A stretch of 44,398 nt of DNA, taken from positions 1 to 44,398 of the forward strand of contig CAKRON010000013.1 in the NCBI GenBank assembly GCA_934373455.1, in the 5' to 3' direction. Under the pieces are notes generated by a model. That model was not told the origin of the DNA. It saw only the letters and a program-made list of their open reading frames with translations, and searched no databases. The position numbers and the translations under genes are program-made. This stretch comes from an uncultured Marvinbryantia sp. Lineage in GTDB: Bacteria; Bacillota; Clostridia; Lachnospirales; Lachnospiraceae. Positions 33,079 through 41,051 of this stretch are shown here, in pieces. The stretch's first letter is position 1. Each line of letters starts with the position of its first letter.

Positions 33079-34165
33079 ATCTCTTGATATCGTAATTCAT
33101 ATTCATCAGATTCCGTATGGTATCCACATCATCAGTAATATTGGCGTCGCCGTGAATCGTATGCTTTATCGCACTGCTGGCTACTGCAAAGTTGACGATA
33201 TCCATCGGCTTATAATCATGCATAATCGCATAAATCAATCCGCTGGCGAAGGCATCTCCACCGCCTACACGATCCAGGATATTGAATGTAAACAGTTTAC
33301 TTTCAAATGTATGATCCTCATACCACATGTATGCTTTCAGACTGTTCTCGCTACCGCTGTGGGCATAACGTACATGACGGGCGATACATTTCAGATTCGG
33401 ATATCGTTCTACAAATTTCTGGAATATTTCATCCTGCTGCTCATAACTTGGCTGCATCGGGATGTTGTCCTTCCAGTCACCTTTGCTGTGGTCATTCTCA
33501 TCTTTCCACAGATGATACGGTTCGATTCCAAAAAGCACATCAATATATGGCAGGCATTCTGTACAGAAATCTCTGGCTTCTTCCCATGTCCACATAGTAC
33601 TGCGGAAGTTTCCGTCAAAACTGGTGGTAATGCCTTTTTCCTTCGCCACTTTCAGGCTGTTCAGAATCAGGTCTTTACACTTTGGAGACACTGCCGGTGT
33701 AATACCGCTCAAATGCAGCCAGGTGTAACCATCCAACAGCTTGTCCAGATCCACCTGATCAAAGTCATATTCTGCGAAAGCACTGTGCTTTCTGTCATAA
33801 GTCACCTTGCTTGGTCGGATTCCATAACCCGTCTCCAGATAATATGTGCCAAGGCGATGGGTCGGCGTCTGCTGTGGTGTGGATAAAATCATCGGTGTAC
33901 AATGTACATCATTGCTGCGAAGCATACGCACGGCACTCTTTCCCAGACTGTTATTCGGAACTACAGAAAAGAATGTACTATCAACATTTAAATTCGCCAG
34001 GGCAAGTGCTATATTTGCTTCACTGCCTCCATAGCTGGCCTCAAAACTGGTCGCCATACGAATCTTTTCGTAATTTGGCGGTGTCAGACGGAGCATAATT
34101 TCTCCGATTGTTATAAACTTCTGTGTACTGTCATTATCGCGAAGAAGCGGGTTTGAATGTTCCAT
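33077..34165 (-). CDS. kdgK: PfkB-family sugar kinase, probably 2-dehydro-3-deoxygluconokinase
   Basis: A 362-residue ribokinase-fold kinase. The N-terminal ITIGEIMLRLTPP, YGGSEANIALALANL and the ATP/anion-hole motif DRVGGGDAFASGLIYAI near residue 300 define the PfkB family. The substrate region TYYLETGYGIRPSKVTYDR is typical for KDG kinases, which phosphorylate 2-keto-3-deoxygluconate from pectin or uronate breakdown. It is somewhat longer than the usual 310-340. No KDPG aldolase or uronate genes are adjacent, so the substrate is inferred. Start ATG after AGGAGG. Confidence 0.85.
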   Translation of the reverse strand: MEHSNPLLRDNDSTQKFITIGEIMLRLTPPNYEKIRMATSFEASYGGSEANIALALANLNVDSTFFSVVPNNSLGKSAVRMLRSNDVHCTPMILSTPQQTPTHRLGTYYLETGYGIRPSKVTYDRKHSAFAEYDFDQVDLDKLLDGYTWLHLSGITPAVSPKCKDLILNSLKVAKEKGITTSFDGNFRSTMWTWEEARDFCTECLPYIDVLFGIEPYHLWKDENDHSKGDWKDNIPMQPSYEQQDEIFQKFVERYPNLKCIARHVRYAHSGSENSLKAYMWYEDHTFESKLFTFNILDRVGGGDAFASGLIYAIMHDYKPMDIVNFAVASSAIKHTIHGDANITDDVDTIRNLMNMNYDIKR

Positions 34166-34270
34166 AAATTCCTCCTGTTGCCCAAATGGCTGCTTTCATA
34201 TTTTTTAGTCTATCACACTTTTCATGTTTGTCCAGTGTCTTTTATGTCATAAATATCATAAGAAAGTTAT

Positions 34271-35665
34271 TTACGCCAGATGGAATGTCTCAATCAGTAA
34301 CAGCCATGCCATTCCATAATAAGTAATTACCGCAACCAAATCATTTACCGTTGTAATCAACGGACCGGATGCCACTGCCGGGTCTACCTTAATCTTATGG
34401 AAAAACATTGGAATCAGAGTACCTACCATGCTGGAAATCACCATAGCCACCAGCAAAGATACTCCCACACATCCGGAAATCAAAAATGCATGGTTTGCCG
34501 GATTCGGTTTGAAAAACCAGATATAGCATCCGATGAGTACAAAAGATACCGCGCCAAGGAAGATACCATTCATGAAGCCTACGCGCATTTCTTTGATCAT
34601 CAGATGTACTTTCTGTGTGCCGGTCAGAGTTTCATCCATCAGAACACGGATCGTAACAGCCAGTGACTGGGTTCCCACATTTCCTGCCATGTCCAGAATC
34701 AGGGACTGGAAACACATCACAATCGGCAGCACTGCTACGACTGTCTCGAAAACACCTACGACGGAAGATACTGCAATTCCCAGAAACAGCAGAATAATCA
34801 GCCATGGGAGTCTCTTTTTCATACTCTCTTTCGTAGTCTCATTCAAATCTTCTTCCGCAGTCAAACCAGCCAGCTTCGCATAGTCATCACCCATCTCGTC
34901 ATCTACTACTTCTACAATATCCTGGGCTGTGATGACACCGATCAGCATCTTTTCATCTGTCAGCACCGGGATAGAGTCTTCGGCGTAGTCCTTGATACTC
35001 TCGATACAGTCACTGATCTTTTCGTGATCTGTCACATACGGGTAAGAAGTACTGATAATATCATCCAGAGAATCTTTTTCTCTCGCAATAATCAAGTCTT
35101 TCAGATCAATCGCTCCATAAAAGACGTCTTTACGGTCTACTACATACACGGTGGAAATATTATCATTTTCTCCCGCCTGACGCACCAGTTCCCGCATAGC
35201 CTGACGAATTGTCAAATCATGATAGATGACAATAAAATTCGTCGTCATCTTACTACCGATTTCATCATCCTCATAGGACTGAATCATCCTGATATCATGA
35301 CTGGATTCCTCATCCAGCATTTCCACCAGCTTTTCCTGTGTACTGTCATCAAACTCGTCCAACACATCTACCGCATCGTCTGAGTCCATGAAGGAAATCA
35401 CCTTCGCTACTTTGTCCAGATCCAGTTCTTTTAAATACTCGTCCGGATCATCAATATAAGTAAAGATTTCTGCCAGACGCTCTGCTCCGAGAATCGGATA
35501 CAACTTTTTTCGTTCTTCTTCTGTCAACTGTGACAGCGCATCCGCAATATCGTTCTCATGATAATCAGAGATCTTATCCAGCAATTCTTCTTTCGATAAA
35601 GAGCTGTGCAAAATTTCCAACAGCTCTTCTGCATAATTTGGCTTTGTATTCATTTCTTTTGTCAT
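34271..35665 (-). CDS. mgtE: magnesium transporter MgtE
   Basis: A 464-residue Mg2+ channel: a superhelical N-domain (about 1-130, with the DADVVDVLDEF-like acidic segment DSDDAVDVLDEF), two CBS domains (about 130-265) that sense cytosolic Mg2+, a plug helix, and five membrane helices in the last 180 residues, with the pore motif NVGTQSLAVTIRVL. The start is the ATG at 35665 after AAAGGAGG; the frame continues 10 codons upstream into the leader hairpin. A 250-base structured leader precedes the gene and may regulate it. Confidence 0.95.
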   Translation of the reverse strand: MTKEMNTKPNYAEELLEILHSSLSKEELLDKISDYHENDIADALSQLTEEERKKLYPILGAERLAEIFTYIDDPDEYLKELDLDKVAKVISFMDSDDAVDVLDEFDDSTQEKLVEMLDEESSHDIRMIQSYEDDEIGSKMTTNFIVIYHDLTIRQAMRELVRQAGENDNISTVYVVDRKDVFYGAIDLKDLIIAREKDSLDDIISTSYPYVTDHEKISDCIESIKDYAEDSIPVLTDEKMLIGVITAQDIVEVVDDEMGDDYAKLAGLTAEEDLNETTKESMKKRLPWLIILLFLGIAVSSVVGVFETVVAVLPIVMCFQSLILDMAGNVGTQSLAVTIRVLMDETLTGTQKVHLMIKEMRVGFMNGIFLGAVSFVLIGCYIWFFKPNPANHAFLISGCVGVSLLVAMVISSMVGTLIPMFFHKIKVDPAVASGPLITTVNDLVAVITYYGMAWLLLIETFHLA

Positions 35666-35700
35666 ATTGCCTCCTTTCTCCCTAAAAAAGGGCATAAGAA

Positions 35701-35769
35701 AACCACCGTTTTCTCTTCAACTTTCCAACAGTAACATGCTGTGAAGTATAGGAATGAAATACGGTGGTT
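35701..35769 (-). promoter_or_regulatory. large leader hairpin before mgtE
   Basis: AACCACCGT and ACGGTGGTT pair (9 bp) across a 51-base loop that can itself fold (ACAG/CTGT and TTCC/GGAA pairs). On the minus strand the 3' arm is followed by TTTTCTT, a weak U-tract, and then a small CCCT/AGGG hairpin before the ribosome-binding site. It does not match the M-box riboswitch consensus that I know. Confidence 0.55.
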
Positions 35770-35799
35770 AAAAAAGCAATACAAACAAACGCAGTCAGA

Positions 35800-35889
35800 T
35801 CAGAAAAGTTTTCTGGAATGCTGCGCCAAGTTCTTCTTTTGTCTGCCACCGTAAATGCAACTTCGTCCCGTACTGTCGCAACTGTCCAT
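35800..35889 (-). CDS. possible 29-residue leader peptide of mgtE
   Basis: A short ORF with ATG preceded by AGGAGGAG at good spacing, lying between the promoter and the leader hairpin of mgtE. It begins MDSCDSTGRSC and ends in a basic stretch. A second frame through the same DNA has no ATG but reads protein-like (QLRQYGTKLHLRW), so the true frame is uncertain. It may be a translated leader that couples translation to the downstream hairpin, as in some Mg2+ transporter genes of enterobacteria; that parallel is inference. Confidence 0.35.
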   Translation of the reverse strand: MDSCDSTGRSCIYGGRQKKNLAQHSRKLF

Positions 35890-35927
35890 TTTCTTCTCCT
35901 CCTGTTTCGTTATTTTAATCCTTGTTT

Positions 35928-35957
35928 ATTCTAGCCCTGTTAATCCTCGGATGTCAA
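35928..35957 (-). promoter_or_regulatory. promoter of the mgtE leader
   Basis: TTGACA (35957-35952), 18-bp spacer, TAGAAT (35933-35928) on the minus strand. It places the transcript start about 250 bases before mgtE. Confidence 0.7.
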
Positions 35958-35978
35958 TAAGTTTTTTTAATGCACCGG

Positions 35979-36902
35979 TTATTCTGCAAGAATGCTTTCT
36001 TTTCTTTCCAGCAGATCATCTGTCAAAAGCTGCTTTTCTGCATTTTCAAATCCAATACGATCAATCGTTTCGGCAAAACGTTCCCCTTTCAGTCCCTGTT
36101 CTTTGAACAGAAGGATCGTTTTTTCGATCACATTCAATGCCTCTTCTTTGGATGTAAAGATTTTGCCAAGCGCTCTTCCTCTGGCTACTTTCTTGCCCCA
36201 TCTTCCACCTATATAAATCTTATAACCATAGGTGCCATCTGCAACTGTATCGAACGGACACTTACCTACGCAGCGTCCACAGTTGCGGCATGCTTCCTGA
36301 TCAATATAGAGCTTTTGATCCACTACCTTTGCCACTTTGTTCGGACAGGCAGCTTCTATGGCGCACTTCTTACATCCTTTGCATTTATCCAGATCCGGCT
36401 GAGGTATTCTCTGTCCAATGATACCCACATCATTTAAATCCGGCTTTACACAGTTATTCGGACATCCTCCCACTGCAATTTTAAATTTATGCGGAAGTCC
36501 AACCTGACGATACCCTTCATAAAATCTGTGGAAAATTTCTTCTGAAATACCATACGAATCTAATAGTCCATACTGGCATGTGGTTCCTTTACAGGATACT
36601 ACCGGACGCACTTTTGCTCCTGTACCTCCTGCCATTAAGCCTTCTTTTGCAATAAATTCCTGAAATTCATCAATCTTCTCATATGGAATTCCAGGGATTT
36701 CAACAGAAAGTCTTGTGGTATAAGCAAGCTTTCCATTTCCGAATTTTTCTGCTGCATCTGCCATACATCTGTGCTGAGCGGCCGTTACTTTCCCGTTCAC
36801 CGTAATTACCCGAGCGGAAAATTCATCGGTTCCTTTGTTGTTCAAAAAGCCCAGACCTTTTAATCTTTTTTCTTCTTCCTTGCTGACTGTCAGTGCTGCC
36901 AT
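35979..36902 (-). CDS. siroheme sulfite/nitrite reductase with ferredoxin domain (AsrC-like)
   Basis: A 307-residue cytosolic reductase. An N-terminal ferredoxin-like half-domain and the siroheme/4Fe-4S ligands Cys104, Cys109, Cys147 and Cys151 (SCKGTTCQYG and GGCPNNC) are followed by an inserted 2[4Fe-4S] ferredoxin with Cys174/177/180/186 and Cys205/208/211/215. This layout is that of AsrC of anaerobic sulfite reductase, but no asrA or asrB gene is adjacent; it may reduce sulfite or nitrite with ferredoxin. Start ATG at 36902 after AAAGGAGGAG. Divergent from a LysR regulator gene. Confidence 0.88.
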   Translation of the reverse strand: MAALTVSKEEEKRLKGLGFLNNKGTDEFSARVITVNGKVTAAQHRCMADAAEKFGNGKLAYTTRLSVEIPGIPYEKIDEFQEFIAKEGLMAGGTGAKVRPVVSCKGTTCQYGLLDSYGISEEIFHRFYEGYRQVGLPHKFKIAVGGCPNNCVKPDLNDVGIIGQRIPQPDLDKCKGCKKCAIEAACPNKVAKVVDQKLYIDQEACRNCGRCVGKCPFDTVADGTYGYKIYIGGRWGKKVARGRALGKIFTSKEEALNVIEKTILLFKEQGLKGERFAETIDRIGFENAEKQLLTDDLLERKESILAE

Positions 36903-37023
36903 TGTACTCCTCCTTTGCAATCTGTGAAAATTTCTGTAAAAATTTCTATAAATAATTTACTGATTTTTCTTTACTATACCACTTGTTGATCTATTTGAAA
37001 AATGATAATATTTTATAGAAATA

Positions 37024-37038
37024 ATAGGTTTTACCTAT
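37024..37038. promoter_or_regulatory. palindromic operator between the reductase and LysR genes
   Basis: ATAGGT-TTT-ACCTAT, a perfect 6-bp inverted repeat with the T-N11-A form of a LysR box. It lies 22 bp before the lysR start in the 157-bp divergent region. Confidence 0.55.
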
Positions 37039-37059
37039 AGATTAATCAGGAGATTCTTT

Positions 37060-37971
37060 ATGACCATACGCCATCTTACTATATTTCTTACCGTAGCACA
37101 GCAAGGCTCCATGAGCAGTGCTGCCAGAATGCTCTATCTCTCCCAGCCTACCGTCAGTCAGGCTATCCGAGAACTGGAAAGTCATTATCACGGTTTATTA
37201 TTTGAACGCCTTGGAAAAAAGCTGTATCTCACTGACCGTGGAAAGCTTTTGCTGCCCCATGCAGAAGATCTGGTACAGCAATTTCGACAAACAGAAGAAC
37301 TGATGATGAATCAGGGACAGTCTTCTATTTTAAAACTTGGAGCGACCATCACCGTCGGCACCTGCCTGACCCCATCCTTCGTTGCTTCTCTGGAAGAAGC
37401 GCTCCCGGATCTGAATGTCTATTCCTATGTCAGCAATACCAGAGATATCGAAGAAAAGCTGCTAAAATCTGAACTGGACGCCGCAGTCGTAGAAGGAGAG
37501 ATTCTTTCACCGGACCTCATCGTCCTGCCAGTCATTGACGACATGCTGGTGCTTGCCGTAGGAAAACATCATCCTTTTTATTCCAGAAGCAGTTTATCTG
37601 TCTCCGATCTTCAGGGACAAAAATTTGCCATGCGCGAATCCGGCAGTGGCACAAGACAGCTTTTTGAGGACTATGCATCGCGACATCATCTGAACTATAT
37701 CACCGCCTGGGAGGCGAACAGCCCCCGTGTACTGTTAAATGCGGTTCTTTACAACCATAATCTCTCTGTCATGTCTCTACGCCTGATGCATCACGAACTG
37801 CAGCACGGATCTATTGGGGCTTTCTGCCAGGCAGACGGTGAATGGAATCGAAAATTCAAGCTGGTGTATCATAAAAACAAATTTCTGACACCGGCAATAT
37901 ACGAACTGGAAAAGATACTTCACTCCTATCAGCACATGGAGATACCGGAAAAAATGGGGATACTGCATTGA
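37060..37971 (+). CDS. LysR-family transcriptional regulator
   Basis: A 303-residue regulator. The winged helix is at 1-60 (GSMSSAARMLYLSQPTVSQAIRELE), a linker helix follows, and the two-lobed effector domain occupies 88-295. It is divergent from the AsrC-like reductase gene, the usual position of a LysR activator and its target, so it probably controls sulfite/nitrite reduction in response to a small sulfur or nitrogen compound (inference). Start ATG after AGGAG. Confidence 0.92.
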   Translation: MTIRHLTIFLTVAQQGSMSSAARMLYLSQPTVSQAIRELESHYHGLLFERLGKKLYLTDRGKLLLPHAEDLVQQFRQTEELMMNQGQSSILKLGATITVGTCLTPSFVASLEEALPDLNVYSYVSNTRDIEEKLLKSELDAAVVEGEILSPDLIVLPVIDDMLVLAVGKHHPFYSRSSLSVSDLQGQKFAMRESGSGTRQLFEDYASRHHLNYITAWEANSPRVLLNAVLYNHNLSVMSLRLMHHELQHGSIGAFCQADGEWNRKFKLVYHKNKFLTPAIYELEKILHSYQHMEIPEKMGILH

Positions 37972-38011
37972 TATCCCCAAAATTTCCATACACCCCTATC
38001 TTTCAGACAAC

Positions 38012-38050
38012 AAAAAAGCCGAAAACTCTTGAATTTCAAGAATTCTCGAC
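38012..38050 (-). terminator. terminator of tRNA-Trp
   Basis: On the minus strand GTCGAGAATTCTTGAA pairs imperfectly with TTCAAGAGTTTTCGGC and is followed by TTTTTT. It may also act on the plus strand after lysR. Confidence 0.75.
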
Positions 38051-38060
38051 TTATCGGAGC

Positions 38061-38130
38061 AGGGGATGAGAGAATCGAACTCCCGCTAAAAGTTTTGGAG
38101 ACTTCTGTCATACCATTTGACCAATCCCCT
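38061..38130 (-). tRNA. tRNA-Trp, anticodon CCA
   Basis: On the minus strand the acceptor arms AGGGGAT and ATCCCCT pair. The D-arm is GTCAAATGGTATGAC, and anticodon stem GAAGT/ACTTT carries loop CTCCAAA with anticodon CCA. The T-arm is GGGAGTTCGATTCTCTC. A promoter TTGACA (38178-38173), 17 bp, TATAAA (38155-38150) lies upstream. Confidence 0.94.
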
Positions 38131-38193
38131 GTGTGTTGCTCACCAGATATTTATACCATAACCTCCCCTTCATGTCAACAACTTTTTTATTAA

Positions 38194-38222
38194 TTGACGT
38201 TTTTTTCAGGAAATGTTATCAT
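38194..38222 (+). promoter_or_regulatory. promoter of the 76-residue ORF
   Basis: TTGACG at 38194-38199, 17-bp spacer, TATCAT at 38217-38222. It is back-to-back with the tRNA-Trp promoter. A small hairpin TCGGC/GCCGA lies in the leader. Confidence 0.6.
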
Positions 38223-38285
38223 CTGATAGAGTCGTCGGCTGAATTGCCGAGTTATTCTTGAACGGATATAAAGGAGTATTATATT

Positions 38286-38516
38286 ATGGCAATGAATTTT
38301 CAGGCTTTACTTCAACTTAAAAATCTGTGGCAGCGCTTTACCGCCCAGCACCCTAAATTTCCGGCTTTTTTACGTGCCGCTCAGCCTGCTCTGCGGGAGG
38401 GAAGTGTAATCGCTTTTACTATTACCACTCCGGAAGGCAAGGTCATCGAATCTAATCTGAAAGTAACCGCAGAAGATATTGAATTAATCAAATCTCTGCG
38501 GCAGATCACTTCATAG
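38286..38516 (+). CDS. small conserved hypothetical protein
   Basis: A 76-residue protein without membrane segments or Cys. The N-terminal half is basic and helical (LLQLKNLWQRFTAQHPKFPAF), and the C-terminal half has a short beta/alpha pattern ending in ELIKSLRQITS. Good AAGGAG site nine bases before the ATG and a clear promoter, so I take it as a real gene. I do not recognise the family. Confidence 0.75.
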   Translation: MAMNFQALLQLKNLWQRFTAQHPKFPAFLRAAQPALREGSVIAFTITTPEGKVIESNLKVTAEDIELIKSLRQITS

Positions 38517-38521
38517 ATCAA

Positions 38522-38982
38522 TTACAAACAAAACTTCATCATGGTCAAGACATCCATATAGTCTTTTGCCTTGAAAAGGAGCGTATTATCATCCAATCTC
38601 TTCATTCCCGGATAATATGAAGGTTTGGAACTGTTGTAATGTTCTTTGTAACGAAGCATATGTTTCGCAAAGCTGCTTATCTCCGGATAATTCAAGAATG
38701 CCTCGGCATTCTTGCTGCGAGATGCGCGTCATGCAAAGCATGACATATTTCTTTTGCGCATCTCTGCAATCCTGCCGGAGGCTATATCAGATGGGGGATT
38801 GACTCCCACCACTGATACTAATTTGCTCCTCGACACCTGAAGAGGTGGGAGTCATCTCACATCTGATATACTGTCGGAACATGATAATATGCCGCTGCAT
38901 AGCCAGGCTTTTCCGGTCTACATTCATCCCATAACACTGTAGATGCAATACCTTCAATATCTGCACTAATAAATACTTTCAT
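38522..38982 (-). pseudogene. M55-family D-aminopeptidase (DppA-like), disrupted
   Basis: The two ends of one gene are still readable. From the ATG at 38982 the frame gives MKVFISADIEGI and about 40 residues, the N-terminus of M55 zinc peptidases, and breaks near 38860. From 38713 to the stop at 38524 the minus strand reads ...YYPGMKRLDDNTLLFKAKDY... and MMKF near the end, which matches the C-terminus of the same family. The roughly 170 middle residues are gone and the space is filled by the structured repeat at 38694-38870. M55 enzymes cleave D-amino acid peptides. The start overlaps the preceding gene by 17 bp. Confidence 0.75.
38694..38870. repeat. structured intergenic repeat, copy 2
   Basis: Same order as the copy at 17121: a 9-bp hairpin AAGAATGCC/GGCATTCTT with a 2-base loop; GAGATGCGC/GCGCATCTC enclosing GTCATGC/GCATGAC; the block GACATATTTCTT; AATCCTGCCGGAGGCTA; then a long terminal stem TATATCAGATG (38783-38793) with CATCTGATATA (38860-38870). 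Here the terminal stem also encloses TGACTCCCACC/GGTGGGAGTCA (38800-38810 with 38844-38854). The stems differ in sequence from copy 1 but keep their pairing. It sits inside the wrecked M55 gene. Confidence 0.8.
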
Positions 38983-39388
38983 AACTCTTCATCTTCTCCT
39001 TTACTCCATCTGGCACATCAATCAGACCGAACCGATAAAACATTCCGTATATGTAAGTTACACCTCGAATATCGCCCAACGCTTTCGGCCGTTCAACCAC
39101 TGCACCTACTTTTTTAACGTTCCTCATTGCCAGCAGCACAGAACTCCACGTCAAACTCTTACTGTTCTCTCTACGGTCAATCCACAGTTCTTTTGTGTAC
39201 TCTCCATTCCTGCCTTTCTTTATCTCGTAAGAAAATAATAGACCGGAATAGGTTTTGAAGTTCACACCAGAATAAAGCAGAACTACCTCCCACAGATGCT
39301 CCTCTGTCGGCTCGTTTCTTAGTTTCCTTACTGCTTTGTATCTCTGCTGACGCTCTTCTCCTACACTGAAAATCTTCTGTGATACCAT
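38966..39388 (-). CDS. conserved hypothetical protein
   Basis: A 140-residue, basic, cytosolic-looking protein from the ATG at 39388 (AAGGGG upstream; a TTG lies one codon before). Recognisable phrases are SGLLFSYEIKKGRNGEYTKELWIDRR and ALGDIRGVTYIYGMFYRFGLIDVPD, but I do not know the family. Its end overlaps the start of the broken M55 peptidase gene by 17 bp, so the two were once one operon. It may have lost its partner function when the peptidase gene decayed. Confidence 0.75.
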   Translation of the reverse strand: MVSQKIFSVGEERQQRYKAVRKLRNEPTEEHLWEVVLLYSGVNFKTYSGLLFSYEIKKGRNGEYTKELWIDRRENSKSLTWSSVLLAMRNVKKVGAVVERPKALGDIRGVTYIYGMFYRFGLIDVPDGVKEKMKSYESIY

Positions 39389-39431
39389 CAAATCCCCTTG
39401 TTTCTATAACTTTTAAACTACTGCCTTTAAG

Positions 39432-40967
39432 CTATTTTGCAAATTTCCCACAACACTTCTTAAATTTCTTTCCACTTCCACATGGACATGGGTCATTCGG
39501 ATACACCTTTTTCGTTCCTTTTACGGCAGTTCCATTGATTCCATTTGGATAGGAATACGTCGGTATTTCTGTTGCTGTCTGTTGCGTATCCACCTGAATC
39601 CCCATCTGTTTCAGTTCCTTCTCGATTTCTTTTAATCCTTCAGCAGCCATCGTACTTCCCGGTACTACAGTAAGGTTATTCGGATGCACCGGATACATCT
39701 TTGCTATCTCCATCGGCGTATATCCGTTATTTCTCCAAAGGCGCACGGAGTTTACCATCTGCATAACATAAGAAAGTAACTCATTCATATGGTCAATGTC
39801 CATTGAAATACCATATCCCTGCAAACCAGCAAATACAAATTCAATCACTTCATGTGGATCTTCCGGTTCCTGGCATCCACGATCTGATGCATGCTGATAG
39901 ATGTCATCTACAAAATCCCTGATACACTGGTCTGCCGTCAGTCCCAGTTTGTCTGCCAGTTTTCCAAAGTTTCTCCAATACTTCTTTGCAAGATACTTCT
40001 GTAACTTCTTTTGGGCTGAACTTTCCTCCCGGTAGCTATCGCTTACATATTTCAGAAATTCTTTCTTTTCCGGACTATATGGTGGCTTATCCATTCTTGC
40101 TATCAGCAGCCGTCGATAAGCTGATTCTTCTGCCCTTCCAAAAAAGAATTCATCCAGTTCTTTTTCACTCAGTTCCTGCCCCTTATACGCCTGAAAATGT
40201 TCCATCATACGATCTGTTTCCGCTAAATATTCTTCTCTGAAGCACATATGTATAACCAGACCATCCATGGACGTCAATACATCTGGTATTCCATTTCCAA
40301 TCACATTTTGCAGTACGCAAGAACAATGATACTTTGGCTGATACATAAGGGTCATGCGATAGCATCCTGTCCCTCTTTCAAATCCATCTTTTTTCTCCAT
40401 GAAATCTTTTTCATAATTCATCAGAATTCTTTCCAGATCCAGTACATGAACGATCCCATATAAATTTATAGCAGAGTTTGTGTAGCATCTGATCATTTTC
40501 TGATATGCTTTTCTCTTCTGATAAATGGGATCAGATGCCAGTGTCAAATATGTATCCTCACAATTCCACGCTCTGCACAAGCTCTCCAATTCTTCATCTT
40601 CCCCATAAAAAGCAAGACAAAAACCTTCAAACATAGTATCATCACCTAACACCATCGCCATCTGCTCAATGCACTCTGCCTTTTTTAGTTTTTTCTGAAG
40701 AAGATCTTCCTGCTCCATCAGATTCCATGTATCTGCCACTTCCTGATTTGCAATATCCGTTATCGAAAAATCTATTTTTTGTTCTGTCTCTTCTCCGATA
40801 ATTTCTGTCATTTCTCTCCAAGAGCCATCTGCCACTATTCTGAAATCCTGATTAGATAAAAATGTTTTTCTCAGCAGAAAATGATACATCTTCACTTCCG
40901 CCGCTTTCATGCTGTTCAGCTGCTTCTTAATCTGCTTTTTTCTCTTTTCCTCTGTCACCATACTCAT
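39432..40967 (-). CDS. SEC-C motif protein
   Basis: A 511-residue protein, mostly helical and of unknown function, ending in a SEC-C zinc-binding motif (DPCPCGSGKKFKKCCGKF) like that at the C-terminus of SecA. The N-terminal 30 residues are Lys-rich. SEC-C tails bind ribosomes or SecB-like partners in SecA, but appear in many unrelated proteins. It lies 43 bp upstream of the 140-residue ORF in the same direction. Confidence 0.85.
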   Translation of the reverse strand: MSMVTEEKRKKQIKKQLNSMKAAEVKMYHFLLRKTFLSNQDFRIVADGSWREMTEIIGEETEQKIDFSITDIANQEVADTWNLMEQEDLLQKKLKKAECIEQMAMVLGDDTMFEGFCLAFYGEDEELESLCRAWNCEDTYLTLASDPIYQKRKAYQKMIRCYTNSAINLYGIVHVLDLERILMNYEKDFMEKKDGFERGTGCYRMTLMYQPKYHCSCVLQNVIGNGIPDVLTSMDGLVIHMCFREEYLAETDRMMEHFQAYKGQELSEKELDEFFFGRAEESAYRRLLIARMDKPPYSPEKKEFLKYVSDSYREESSAQKKLQKYLAKKYWRNFGKLADKLGLTADQCIRDFVDDIYQHASDRGCQEPEDPHEVIEFVFAGLQGYGISMDIDHMNELLSYVMQMVNSVRLWRNNGYTPMEIAKMYPVHPNNLTVVPGSTMAAEGLKEIEKELKQMGIQVDTQQTATEIPTYSYPNGINGTAVKGTKKVYPNDPCPCGSGKKFKKCCGKFAK

Positions 40968-41051
40968 TTCTATGAAATTCCTTCCTAATGTTAACAGTCA
41001 GATCACAATATTAACAATATTTATCAGGTTGTATCGTTTACGGTTCACCCT

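Noticed and set aside
32966..33886. 306-codon plus-strand frame opposite the sugar kinase
   Set aside because: Antisense to a well-supported PfkB-family gene; begins inside the terminator and REP-like repeat.
35701..35889. M-box (ykoK) riboswitch before mgtE
   Set aside because: The conserved M-box segments I know are not found; the element looks different.
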